A DNA stretch of 64,000 nucleotides from Gymnorhina tibicen (Eukaryota > Chordata > Aves > Passeriformes > Artamidae). A program made the translations under genes and the position numbers. This document shows positions 49,956-62,171 of this stretch, one piece after another (position 1 is the stretch's first letter; every line of letters starts with the position of its first letter). The notes beneath the pieces were generated by a model that was not told the origin of the DNA, did not search any database, and saw only the letters and a list, made by a program, of their open reading frames with translations. The stretch is taken from NCBI GenBank assembly GCA_013399875.1, contig VXAZ01002369.1:1075459-1139458 (forward strand). Direction: 5' to 3'.

Positions 49956-52900
49956 GTCATGCAAATCTCAGTGTCCCATTTATCAATACAGCTATTATTT
50001 GTTGCCTCTTTGTAAGAATAAATCATTAGAAAGCATTCAAACTTTTTAACAATTAGGTATTATTAATTTATTAATAATTATATTTAACAATGCAAGTATT
50101 TCAAGAGATTAAACATCTTCTCTGAGTATATGAATAGTTTCCTTTCCAGCTTAGAGTCCTTTGTCAACACTTCAGTATCCACCAAAGACACAAGATGCAG
50201 ATGGTCAGCACCTGCTTGCTTCAGGCATTGGTTCAGCTGTATGCAGTCCTAAGTGCACTGTCACTGCTTAACAAATTCATCATAAATAATTACCATAATT
50301 AATAATGAAGCTGCTTCCTTGGGCTACTCATGCTTTCTGTGTCAGTTCTGCTGCATGTAATAGTGCTAATCTTTTAGGCTAAGTAGCTATTAAATTCTTT
50401 GAGTTTGGTGAGTTGTTTCCAGCAGCAGAAAAATTGAAATATAATTAGAAATTTGCCTCATGTTTCTATTTATCCTCAGAGAATTTATCATCAGTTCTTG
50501 CTTGTCTGAACACATTAGGAATCAGTCAAAAGGAGACTGCTCATAATGCCTAATCACAATTTCAAATTTTTCTACCCACTACTTAGTCCTGAAACACTCT
50601 CCCTTAGCCACACTACCATGACTCCTTTGCTATCTTCTGAACTTTCCTGCTGCCTTTGTAGTGGCATCTGACTCAAATATATTTACAAACAGATCAGAAC
50701 AACACTCAGTCTTTGTATTTCCATTCAGACTCCAGGGAAAACTCATAAGTGTGTAGTTCTACAGACATTTTCTCCAGCAACAAATATAGTTTAAAGGATC
50801 CTTCCACTGTCTGCACTGTTTTACTTATTTCTATCCCGTTTTAGCCCCTCTATGCTGCATTTAGTCCTCTCTGAAATACCAGTGCAAATGTTTATTGGAT
50901 AATAATGTATGCTTGATCACTGATATGCTCCAAGGTAATTGTTCCTTTTCTCATATTTGCAAACCTTTAAAAAAATTTAAAAGCACCACAAGTGGATTGT
51001 TTCATGGATTTGCCTTAGCACAAACCTTACTGCCCAGTTTGGGATGGAAGAAGATGAGGAAGAGCAGAAACAAACAGGAGCAAAGGGTTATTTTATCTGC
51101 TGCTGAAAAAAAAAAAATGCAATACCAAAACACACCCCCAGCCCTCATAGCTCACTGTTTATTCCAACCTTGTGCACTGGTTTTTGATTGGGACACAGTC
51201 CAGTCTTGATCCAAAATAAAGAGGAATGTGACTGTTACCTGATTTAACCTGACTTGAAGCTAGCAATTATACTTACAGGTTGCACAAGGCTTGTGACAGC
51301 CAAAAGATGAAAGATGCTCTCTGGGAACCAGCCAACCTCCAATAGAGCTGTATTTCACTGCATTGGACTTGTTTCAGTTTTTGCTTGCACCTAAGACTAG
51401 TTGCTACCAATTAGCTATCCTGTCTTTCTTCTTAGTTTCTATGAGCAATCTGAAAATATGATGGCAGAGGCTCAAGAAATGAAAGGGGACAATTGTCTTT
51501 GATGATATGCTATGTATTTTGTTACTTTAAGAACTCTTCTTTGCTGGCACACAGCCTTAGGGATGTTTTGTTATTATCGCTGTTGTCAGTTCTGAACACT
51601 AAAATTTACTGTATTTGATGTTAAAATCTCAACTCAAGGTTGTAATATCTATAAAGAAAATATTGCTATAAAGATTAAACTCTGAAGGGGTTGTTCACAT
51701 CCATGAGCAGACAGTAGAATAAATACTGAAAATCTTATCTTTTTCTATTTCTCTGAAAAGCAGAAAACAATATGAAAAACATTTATTTCTGTTTGACAGA
51801 AAATACTTTTAACAATACATAATCATTATCAGTCAATACTCAGATGTTGATAGTAGTTGTTTGGAAGATGCTGTTCATGATGACCTTTAAATGCCACAGT
51901 CCTAAGTGATGATGTACAAAGAATATTCCTTCATTTCAATGTCTACTAGGAAAAAATTAAATTGCTTTTGGATATAAGCAATATGTATGATAGTGGGACA
52001 TATCTATACATTGGCTCACCCTGCACAGTGAGAAATACACAGGATAACATTCTGAATTTGAAATCACCACCTTTGGGCATGGCATTTCTTGCTGCAAACA
52101 ACCCTCAATTCATTACTCTTTAAATACTATGTCAATGCTTTTTCTATGAACCATCTCACTTCTTTCTTACTAGTACAGCAAACATACTGAACAAAAATAT
52201 TTTCCCGAATGTAGTTCTAACATATTAGTGTTTGCCTAATTGTCAGCAGCAAGGTTTTGCATTAATTTTACAGTTCTATCCAGCTATGCAACTAACAGGA
52301 TTATTCAGAATCACGTTAATAATATATTTTCTCAAATTTGGAGCTGCAAAATTCTTATGTTGTGTCACATTATTCAACAGAAGGAGCTGAGATGAAAGTT
52401 TTTGTATGGGGAAGTACTCAGTAATTGTCTTTTTAGAGTTTTTTGTGTCTTCTGTTGAATTATTTCAAATTATGTGATCAATATTTGATGCTGGCCATAA
52501 TTCATTGAAGAGACTAATGTGGTGTTAGTAAGTCTTACTACTGTTGAGACTATCCTGTATGTATTGGCCAAATCTTGTATGCAAATGTTGATTTTTTTCA
52601 TTCAAAGATCCAGGAAGCAATTGCAGTAACTGTATAATTTTAAAATAAAGAGAAAATGTGAACTTAGACAAATACAAGCTGCATATTTAGTCTTGTTGAG
52701 GTATTTATATTTGTTGAAATATGGTATTTCAGCAGCAGAAGTACTGCTTAGGAAGCAGATAATTACTCTTATAAATCAGATGATCTTCCAAATAAAATGA
52801 CATATTCAGAAATGAGAAGGGTGTCCCCAAACTCTGGCTGCTTATCAAAAGAAAAAAAAATATCTATTATATATTATATTGCAGAATGCAGCACATGAGG

Positions 52901-53053
52901 AGTGGGAAAAACTAATTTTGTGAAAGTGTGTGGAACTGACACAGTTTTTTTCTCTTTTTTCGTTTTCTTTCAAATCTCTCCTTTGCATTTAACTTTCTTT
53001 TTATGCCCCTTTACATCCAGTAATCTCCAAGCTCTTTTAAATCATTAATGAAT
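49956..53053. other. No gene seen; intron-like
   Basis: AT-rich DNA with no recognisable repeat end. A 12-A run lies at 51106-51117. Frame 50895-51209 has no start or splice support. Confidence 0.45.
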
Positions 53054-53083
53054 GAACCAGGCTGAACTAGGCTGAACCAGGCC
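53054..53083 (+). repeat. 10-base tandem repeat, three copies
   Basis: GAACCAGGCT, GAACTAGGCT and GAACCAGGCC follow one another directly, each differing by one base from the first. Confidence 0.9.
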
Positions 53084-55240
53084 TCCCACTGATTTTATAA
53101 AGCAGGAAGATATAATTAGGCTAATTTACAGGAGAAAGAGCTGATGTACTGGAAGGGTGAGTGACAAATCCAAGATCCCAAAGGACACCCAAACCAGAAT
53201 CAGTTATAAAACCTATACCTTTTAACAGCAAATCTGGTTTTTTACCCGATCCACTTTTGCAGTAGTTGTACAGGAATGGGGCTAATGTAAAACAGCATCT
53301 CCTCTTACAAAGGGAGTTGTGCTAAAGCCCTGCCCAACTAAAGGCACTCGTCAAATTAGTAGGGTGATCAAGTTTATGCCTCATCCTTCACCACGAGTTC
53401 AGGCGTGCAGGATCCAGGCCTCAGGTCCAGATCCACAGCTGGCAGCAGGAGATGCCCCGGTGCCTCTGCAAATCTAGGCCTGTTTAATAAAAAGACCAAA
53501 AAAAAATCTGCTGCCAGGACTTCTGACAAAGATTTTACTTGGTGGGCATCGAGGAAAATGAAACAAACTAACCAAAGTACAGCTTAACACTTACCTTTAA
53601 GTCCACTGTGAAACCTGCATTGAAGCGATAAAGTGGTCTCTGTGACTCAGTAAAGGCCTCAGGTTTTGTCAATCCTTTATTTAAAGCTCCGCTGACCTAA
53701 CCACATAAAGGAAAATAATCTTCAACCTATTTTTGTGTGATGATTAAGTCTGCATGAGCTCCGAAAGCAGCCACGACTGACAGTAGAGAAGAGGGTCCTG
53801 GGATATTCAGCTGTGATATGTTGCTTCTGTGAAGGTCATCTCTTCTTTCAATCACAGTGAATGATTGACTCAACATGAAGTTCATATTGCACGACGTACT
53901 TTCAGAAATGATTCATGTTAATGGTGTATCTCAAGGGATTGATGTTCAACAGAAGCTACATCTCAAGCTTAAAAAATGATTTAACAATATGAAAGCCTAC
54001 AAACCAAAGCTCATGTAGAGACATTTGATGGTAAACATCAAAGAATAAATACAACTAAGAGTCATAAAATTGGATAGACAATAAATCTGACTGTTTAAGA
54101 CCTTTTGGGGCTCAAATCATAGAATCCAACATCACTTACACAGCCATTCCTTGATTCAGCTGTGCATCTTATCCTGGGATGCAAACAGAAGACATTTTCA
54201 GCATTCTGACAGGCTGGAGCAGCTCAAGGAAGTAGCTATGTCAAAATACACAACAAAGTACAATTCTGAGGAAATACTACTCCCCCAACACTACCCTCTC
54301 TCCCCACCTCAGTGTTCATGGGACATATCTTCAGTGGAGTGGTACTGGAAACCTTTATCCTGCAGCTGGGAGAAGAGGTGACACACTGTGCCTTTCTCCC
54401 CAGGAACCACTGCTCCTCTGCCTCCCCTAAGGCCAACACTCCCCTGCTTTCACATATGTGCAAGTGTTTATTGGTTAATGTTGAGCACATGAGACCCTGG
54501 TATAGGAAAGACCACATTATGCCAGGGTTTCTCCATCAGTGTTTCTCTCTGACCCAGCTGTAAGTTTTGTGAGGAGACCTGGTGGCTGGCAGCCTGCTGG
54601 AAGTATTGGTGAGTGCTTAAGTAGGAGGTTATGAGACTGGAAGTCATGTAAATATCTACTCAGATCAGTACAGGGTTATGCAAGGGTGGTTTTTTTAATT
54701 GCTATTCAGAAGCACTTCTTTGTATTTCGTTAAATGTTGGCATTGATAGGAGCAAAGGGATAGTCCTTGACCAAACAAATGAAGACAGGAAACATGAAGT
54801 CAGAAAAGAAAACATTACATGTCTTAGCTTCCAACTGAACTGATATTTGAGAGGGATTTCTGCTGAGGAAAGGTGGTCTGTTCGCAATTGTCTGAGTTTA
54901 GATAGGCATAAGCAAATAAGTGGATTTTTAAAGATCAGGTCAGTAATTTTAAATTTTATCTTAGTATATATTTGTTGTCTTTATTAATATGTTAAGGTAG
55001 GACTATAAACATTTTTTCTGTATTGGGCTCAAAAATGTAAGTTATCTTCAGCTTCTGCTGTCCAAATAATATATCCAGCGCCCTGAGCTTCAAAGGAAGT
55101 TATAAAAACCTCACAGGCAGTGAGTGCTACATGATGGCTACTTACCATTTCTTAAAATCATTAATCATGATAGGGCTATATAGCCTTGATATCTAAATGA
55201 TTATTCCATTCTTTTTTGTCTGATTGAATTCTTAGTCTCA
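53084..55240. other. No gene seen apart from one candidate exon
   Basis: The stretch at 54120-54610 is somewhat GC-richer. The rest is AT-rich and intron-like. A MIR-like reading of 53118-53215 was considered but is too weak. Confidence 0.4.
54558..54608 (+). other. Candidate 51-base exon, plus strand
   Basis: A strong pyrimidine-tract acceptor (GTTTCTCTCTGACCCAG) and a donor TTG before GTGAGT flank 51 bases. Two frames are open (CKFCEETWWLAACWKY or VSFVRRPGGWQPAGSI), one starts with a stop. No family is recognised. Confidence 0.22.
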
Positions 55241-56000
55241 GTGATTTCTAATGGCAGTGAATTTCACACCTGAAATGAATTTCACACCTGAAATACTGAA
55301 AAAGATTTGAGGTTTTGCTGCTTACTTGCACCGAATGGCTCCTTTGCTTTTCAAACAAGGTCCCTGATTGCTCTAGAACGTGCATTATCACACAGACTTG
55401 TATGCGTAGAGTGAGCAGCCTCTATCATCTCTAGGGAGATTCTTCTCTTTCCTCCTCAGCATGCATGTGGAGGCTGGGTGACACATAGCTCACCATGTTA
55501 CGTCTCTGTTCCTGTAGTGCCACTCCACCGCTCTCCACATTCGTGATTGCCACAACCCATTGCACAGTCCCGCAGCTGATTTGCTTTTTCAACTGCAATT
55601 GCACATTGATCTGTGTGCAGTGAAGTCCCAGGTCTCCTTTAGATGATATAATCAGCTTGGAGCTTTCCAGTTTGAACAGATTATTTTTCTTTGCAGCTGG
55701 ATTTTGATGCTCTTTGTTATCACTCTGACTTTTCACCTATCTTATTTAAGTTTCTTTAGTATTCTCTACAGTCACCTCAGGTGCTGTACAGGTATACAGC
55801 TTAGTCCCCTCAAAAGACTTTGTCAAAATGCTATCCTTTCACCTTTCCAAGCCATTAATGAACTCATTAAACATCATGGCACATCATAAGGAACACCTGG
55901 GGCAATTAATCCACCACTGTGATGGGATCTGGTCATTTAATCGTACTTGTTTTTCATCTCTAATCAGGTCTAGATTGCAGCAGTATTAAAATGTTGGATT
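55241..56000 (-). mobile_element. Second ancient CR1/L3-like LINE fossil
   Basis: Minus-oriented and heavily decayed. Matches in order on the + strand: GGCAGTGAATTTCACACC at the 3' side, TTGCTTTTTCAACTGCAATTG, TGAAGTCCCAGGTCTCC, CCAAGCCATTAATGAACTC and a degraded form of the 'acagatccctgggg' stretch (AACACCTGGGGC). The same order appears in turtle-type CR1/L3 LINEs. The right limit is uncertain. The frame at 55431-55736 on the minus strand is part of it. Confidence 0.55.
55259..55294. repeat. 18-base palindromic unit, doubled
   Basis: GAATTTCACACCTGAAAT occurs twice in direct tandem (55259-55276 and 55277-55294), identical. Each copy contains ATTTCA and TGAAAT as an inverted pair around CACC. 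Confidence 0.95.
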
Positions 56001-56864
56001 TAAAAGGTTCAAACTGTGTCCTGACCTATCTGTTAATGTGCATTTATTTCATATTTGTAATTAGTTCTCCTAGGACTAAGTATAATTGAAAGCCAAAATT
56101 CAGAAATCTTTCTAAAATTCTAAAGCCCACTTTGAAAAAGAACCCCACCAAATGGTCAGCCTGCTGTGTTATTACCTGGCTAAGCCTTTTACACTGGTGC
56201 GAAAAATGTGGTGTACAAAAAATACTATCTGCTGATTAACATGTTCCTTTACCAGATTCATGGTCTTATGTTGCCTTGTCCATCTGCTGTTCTAATTTCT
56301 GCATATTTTTTTAATCTCTCAGCATTTCATTTGTTGTAACTAACTAAATGGAATGCTTTGAATCTACAGTAGAACTGAAAGGTGGATAACATGAGAACAT
56401 AAGTATTTCGTGGAGCAAAGACAGAAATTCAGGATTCTCCTATCTCAAGAGATCAGCAACACTTATATCTCTTGATTAATGATCAGACGAACAAGAAATT
56501 TATCATAATTCCCCAGTGATCTCTGCCCTGATGTTTATCTGTCATTTTCTAATGACTTTCTTCATGTGAATATACCCAGTTCTATGAAAGCAATCTCATA
56601 TTTCTAAAACTCTTATCTCTAGTCAGACTGTCTTGTACTGTAATTTTTCATACAATTTTCCCATCTAATTTTTTTTTGTTGTGCATTACAGGACACAAAT
56701 GAAACTGCGGGTTTTGCTTATTTTGTGAACAATGGCATTTCTGATTTTCTATTTTTTTAAATGTAGACTGATACAAATTTTTCAAGTATGGACAGGCAAA
56801 ATGCAAAAAAGCATCTCAGCATGGATGCATATTCTAGTTATTCTTCTACCCCCTGAGAAACTGC
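56001..56864. other. No gene seen
   Basis: AT-rich. May still contain decayed parts of the LINE fossil to its left, but no landmark is legible. Confidence 0.35.
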
Positions 56865-57296
56865 CCTCGGGGACAATGGAACACCTCTCCTAGGAAGACA
56901 GGCTGAGGGAGTTGGGGTTGTTCAGCCTGGAGAAGGCTCCAGGCAGACCTCATTGCAGCCTTTCAGTACCTAAAGGGGGCCTATCAGAAAGGTGGGTGAA
57001 ACACTTTTCTCCAGGGCCTGTTGCAAGAGGACAAGGGGCAGTGGTTTTGAACTAAAAGAGGGTCTATTTAGATGGGATATAAGGAAGGAGTTTTTTACAG
57101 TGAGGGTGGTAAAACACTGGAGCAGGTTGCCCAGAGAGGTGGTGGGTGCCCGATCAGAGGAAACCATCAGGGTTTGGTTGGATGGGGCTCTGAGCAACCT
57201 GATCTAGTTGCAGATGATCCTGTTCATTACAGGAGGGCTGGACTAGATGACCTTTAAAAGATCACTTCCAGTCCAAGCTGTTCTATGATTCTATGA
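56865..57296 (+). mobile_element. CR1 LINE 3' fragment, well preserved
   Basis: Sense CR1: GGCTGAGGGAGTTGGGGTTG, TTCAGCCTGGAGAAGGCTCC, AAAGGGGGCCTATCAGAAAG, CTGGAGCAGGTTGCCCAGAG and TTCTATGATTCTATGA at the 3' terminus. It is among the best preserved CR1 copies here. Frames of 61-75 codons over it are the broken RT tail. Confidence 0.95.
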
Positions 57297-58697
57297 ATAT
57301 CAGGATATGAATCAATAAAGAAGGAAAAGAAGAAAAATAATCTTCCTAGCAATCTTGAAATTACCTTCTTTTAATCAGTTCTTCATCAGAATTCTTTAAA
57401 TTTTCCAGTTTATTGCTGACATGAAGATTCAGTTTTTTCCTAACTTGACCACGAAACTCCCTGCTTGGCCTCTCTGAAACTTTACTTCATCTACTAGAAC
57501 CTGCTTTTTAGCAAAGAATAATATGATTTTAGTTGTATTAATCACCACTGCTGAGCTTCAGTAGCTCTAGCAAGGTTAGCAAATGTGTAGATGTAATGGG
57601 CCTGTAAAAACATTTCCTGTTTCTTTGAGAGTTGGTGATTATTTTTCTTTGTCTGTTGAATTAACCAAGTAATGATTAATGTTGGCCTGATAAGTCTTAC
57701 ATAAAAGTGAGGCATTAATTTTATCTTTATCATCATAAGGCTGTCTAATGTTGTGAATGGCTGCAAGAGGTCTGAAAAGATTAAATAATTTTGAGAGAAG
57801 GCTTACCTTTCAGATCTAAAAAAAAAAGTCAGGACTATTTTAATTATTTCCTCTTCTTCCTCTTCTTCTAGTGAATATGTGAGCTGCAGCTGAGATTTAT
57901 GTATTTTACATTTTTTCTGAGTTGCAGTGGCCCAAAGGGGGCTGCTTTTCTTCTTGAATAGTTAAAGCATAGCTTTCATCAATCTCTTTCTCTTTCTGCC
58001 ATTCCAGGGCACCTCTGCATGTTGTCCAATTTACACATTTCAAGGTGGAGCAGGGTAAATATGTACCAAGAAACCCCTTGCTTAAAGAATACTCCTGAAA
58101 CACCATTTGTGCTCCACTGTTTACCTGGGCAGCCTAAGAACACTCCATGATCACAGCCTCTCTTAGATAAAGTCACTTTCTTTGGGTGAATGTTTTATAA
58201 GCGCAGTAATACCCACATCCTGCTACTGCTAATTGCCGGATGGTTAATTCAGTGGAAGAGTGACCCCATATTTCAAACCTTATTCACAGGCAACCATTCA
58301 AACTCACAGCGGGAATCTTCAAAGGCTTCAAAAATGGAGGGTCTCAAATTCTCTTTGACTTCCAGCAGGACTGAGACTCCTTGTGGCTCAGAACATCTCC
58401 CATAACCAATAAAGTGCCAAGCTAGAAACATTGCACTGCAGTGAGGCTGACTTATGCTGAAGATAAGACAATGTCTCTGAGTTTATTGAAGCTATTGTTT
58501 TGGGTAGTTTTATAGCTTAACCTTCAGTAAGTGTTATGAACACCATATCCTTTAAGATTACAGGGAGAAGAAATTTATCTAAAAGATAAAATGCCTGATA
58601 AGTAATGAAAAGAAAGTGCTGGGTTTGTATCAAGTTCAAGATTTAAGGCATACAAATGTGAACTGCCTTGATATGCTTATTGTATTGTCTGCATTAG
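57297..58697. other. No gene seen; intron-like
   Basis: AT-rich DNA. A pyrimidine run TCTTCTTCCTCTTCTTCT lies near 57852. No repeat end or RNA gene was recognised. Confidence 0.45.
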
Positions 58698-58735
58698 GAC
58701 GTGTTCCCGGAGGAGAGGGTGCAAAGGCAGAGGAG
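58698..58735 (+). other. Candidate 38-base exon, plus strand
   Basis: Acceptor TATTGTCTGCATTAG, donor GAG before GTACTT, with a second donor 11 bases later (GAG before GTACCT). One frame reads GRVPGGEGAKAEE and continues open for 87 codons in all. Three CpGs occur within 70 bases, unusual here. No family is recognised. Confidence 0.2.
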
Positions 58736-59919
58736 GTACTTGTGAGGTACCTGACCGAGGCACGTAGTGGGGGACTAGCTGTGCAGTTCCCCCTGCTTCT
58801 AAGTACACTGAAGCTGCATTCAGTCTTAGTATCCTTTTACACATCCTTAATTGTGGTATTTCAGTTTATTGTACACTAATTAGATAGACCTGTTGGTTGA
58901 AGGAGAAGAATCAACACCCCGTAATTACTTCATTGTAAAATGTAATGAGCTTTGGAACCTGACTTACTGTAAAAATTGCAGCATAATAAATAGAGCACGG
59001 TTTTCCAACTATAAACCAGCAGTGAATTCTGTTAGTGTATTTCTTCATGAAACATGTTTATGTGATAGTCTTCCAATTTTATGGCTAAAGTTTATCACCA
59101 TAAGGTGCATTTCATGACAGCCAAATAACTACATTCAGTTAGACTTGTCACCATGTGCCTTCAGTATCAAGACACATGCTGATTGTATCAAATAGTGTTG
59201 ACTGTCTTTGGCTGCAAATAGAAAAGATGATTACACTGTTCTCTTTGGATGTGATGTAATATTATTCACCTCACTAAAAACTGAAGGTCAAGGTTGTCTA
59301 AGAACATGAGAAAGATCATCAATTGAAAGCTTCATAATGTGACGATAATGCACTAAGAGAGACAGCAGTAGTTTTACATTGAAATTTCTGTGATTTCTTA
59401 TGCACGAGGCAATGCACAGCCTACAAACTAAGCAAGTGACTACTGGTACATTTATACAGAAAATAGAGCAATTCCAGGAATTCTGCTACCATATTTTGCA
59501 GTCATTTATTTATCTCACAAAGGTCAGTAAACACAGTTTACACTCTTGTGTGAAATTTCAGCAAAGGATTAGTACATTATCAATGTATTTATGCCAGAAT
59601 GTCATTGTCATCTCCCCGAGCCTGCGAGAAAGCTTGAGTAAAATAAGGGATAGTGATGGAATCTATTGAAGCCGTTTAAAGTAAAAAAAGTTTGCTTAGA
59701 TTCATAGCCAAGCCTTGTAAAACCACTGGCAACACAATTTTTATTCAACGTGGGTGATAGAAATGCTTGAATCTCATTCCAAGGGTGAATACTGAGTATA
59801 TTGCACACCATGGTACACACTGTGGAATTTGAATGGAAGTATGAGACCCACAGTAGCTTGAAGGGGAGCCTGATTTCTGGCAATTGCACCTCAAGCAAGC
59901 AGTGCATCGCTGGATGAGG
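58736..59919. other. No gene seen; intron-like
   Basis: AT-rich DNA without recognised repeats, RNA genes or paired splice signals. Confidence 0.45.
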
Positions 59920-60145
59920 AGCAAGTGGAAGGCAGCGAGTGTGGAATCACGGTGTGCCCGTTACCGGAGCCTGGTGTGGAGATGGCTCTGGCTGCCATGG
60001 CAACCACGAGAGGAGCTCCCGCTCTTTGCCCTCAGCTGGAGACACTTGGTCCCCTGCTGCCTTGTCGCCTGTGGCCCTGTGACAACCAGACACTCACCCC
60101 ACCTATCTGAAAAGAGCGGAGATCCGGGAGAGACAAACTGATCTG
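59920..60145. promoter_or_regulatory. Small CpG-enriched patch with X-box-like site
   Basis: About ten CpGs fall within 226 bases in an otherwise CpG-poor region. Inside, GCTGCCATGGCAACC at 59991-60005 differs by one base from the palindromic RFX X-box GTTGCCATGGCAAC. It could be an enhancer, an alternative promoter or an exon. Frames of 61-85 codons overlap in it and do not agree. Confidence 0.35.
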
Positions 60146-62102
60146 TGGTGGGTTTTCAGCTCCCCCCACTAGCATGTGAGAATAGGAAAATTCAGGAGAT
60201 AAACCCAGCTTTTAACATTGACATAATAATCATAAAGAATTAGAGTGTAATCTACTTGGAAAAGACAGTTTAGTCTAATTTAGGACTGCATACAGAAGTA
60301 TTTTTATGGCAGACATTGAATGGCTTTGTGCAGCAAAGAAGGACAGAAATAAGGTTGTTTAAATGCCCTATTCAGGCATTTTCATCCTTAAAATGTGTCA
60401 TTCTAATCCTTAACCTTAATTTCTCTCATTTTGGACCCTCAGTACAAGGATAACATATAATCTACCAAAATAATCTTAATCTAATAATACTGATCTATAT
60501 TCTTAACATCAACCACACCTTAGTGTATTTTAGTTTGGGAAAACACGTAGAGCCTGAAATAATGACAAATGTTGAAATGATCTTACATTGAAAACATTGT
60601 ATTCGGGGATTAATTGTAATGAGGTTTTAATATATATTTTATTGCTCTAATTTTAATTTTTGCATTTTGTTAAATGAGAGTTGTCCCCTTAAGAACACAT
60701 TTACAAACAGAAACAAATCAGCTTACTAAATAATTTTGATAAAATGTCACCCATGACAGTGCTGAAATTTTGGTGGATGTTTCAAACGATCAAATAATAT
60801 ACCAGCATGATCATCCCAGGTTTTCCTTTCAATAAGCAAAGGGAAGTATAAGGAGACATCACAGAAGTTTTAAAAGAGGGAGAGGGAAAGAGAGAGAAAG
60901 TAAATGCTGCAGAGAGAAAAGTGAAATTGAAGTCATTGACAGAAGTGAAGTAAGAAGTAGAGGGGCTGCCAAGTGAGTAATGAGCTACAGCCACAAAGAC
61001 ATGGGTGCTCAGCTAGCAGCTATTGATGCTGCTCAGAGCACCTCTTGCCCCATTGGCATGCCAGAGGATCTCCGCTGGGTACCTGTTTTTTCTTGCCCTG
61101 AAATTCTTAACCAGGATGTATTCAGACAGCGATCTCTTCTTCCGATCAGCCGACACCAAAATCTGCGCTGTGGCATCAGTTTTCCTGGCACAGTGGTTTT
61201 AGAAATGTGAGCTGATACAACTGCAGCTGAAGTCAGTGACTGCTGCAGGTGCTCAGCTGTCTCATCCCCTATCCTTTTCCTTTTCCGTGCACCTGCCCCT
61301 GTGAGGTGCTCTGAGAGTTCAGTCTGAGGGAATGAAAAGAGAGCTGGAAAGCTCCAAACACGTTGTGGCTTCCATATCTCCCGTCCTGCTGCATTCCTGT
61401 GCCTGGAATGGTGTTTGTCCTGTATGTGACGAGGGGATTGTGCTGTACCTTTCTATGTCTGTCCTTGGCATCCCTTCAGAGAGATGCAAGCCGGATTACT
61501 CATGTGGATAGAGTAGCACAGTCCTTTAAATAGTTACTTGGGGGGGGTTGAGTTTCTCATGTATGTAAACCATTATATTTAGATATAAAACATCTCTTTT
61601 TCTAATAGCAAAAGTGTTTCATACAAGGCTTTGTTTGTTCCCACAAATGGGCCAGAGTTCAATTTTGTGTAAAAATATCTGGTGATCAGAAAGTGTTTGG
61701 TTTGTCTTTTTTAACTAAAAATAAAAGAAGACTGCAAGAAAACTTAAAAAAAAACCAAACCAAACCCAAACACTACTATTAAGCTTTCTTGCTAATAACC
61801 CTATGCATAATAATCAGTGTTTTGTCCTCCTGATTGTCTTTTCCTATCATTCAATTTTTAAAGGGCCCAGGTCAGACTACGCAGTCCTTATTACTGAACA
61901 TGCATAACATTGTCTTTTAAATTCCCTGTAACTATTCAAATTGCAGCTCAGAAAGACAAATTGTCTATCACTCCAAAGTCTTAAAACAAAACAAAAGGCA
62001 CCATATTGCCACTTTAGGGACACATTTGTTGCCTGCTGTTGCTATTATACATGTCATTTCAGTCCTGCAGTTAGCCATAAACCACATCTTTTCTTTTTCC
62101 AG
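60146..62102. other. No established gene; one small ORF noted
   Basis: Mostly AT-rich. From an ATG at 60980 a 76-codon frame (MSYSHKDMGAQLAAIDAAQS at its start) covers a GC-richer patch to 61210, with G at -3. There is no family match I recognise and no splice support. A G8 run lies at 61540-61547. Confidence 0.3.
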
Positions 62103-62171
62103 AGAGAAATAAGAGATGCCTGAAGGGAAGCAAGAATGGAAAGCATCCTTAAAATGACTGATTTACAATTG
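62103..62171 (+). other. Candidate non-coding exon, plus strand
   Basis: A very strong acceptor (CATCTTTTCTTTTTCCAG) and a good donor (TTG before GTAAGG) flank 69 bases with stops in all three frames. If spliced, it would be an untranslated or lncRNA exon. It carries a short internal frame starting MPEGKQEWKASLK. These are the best-looking paired splice signals in the right half. Confidence 0.3.

Noticed and set aside
53118..53215. MIR-like or L2-like remnant (TTTACAGGAGAAAGAGC, then CAAATCCAAGATCCC)
   Set aside because: Only loosely like the MIR 'acagatggggaaactgag' region, with too many differences to call by eye.
56970..57257. Frames of 61-75 codons
   Set aside because: They lie entirely in the CR1 copy at 56865-57296.
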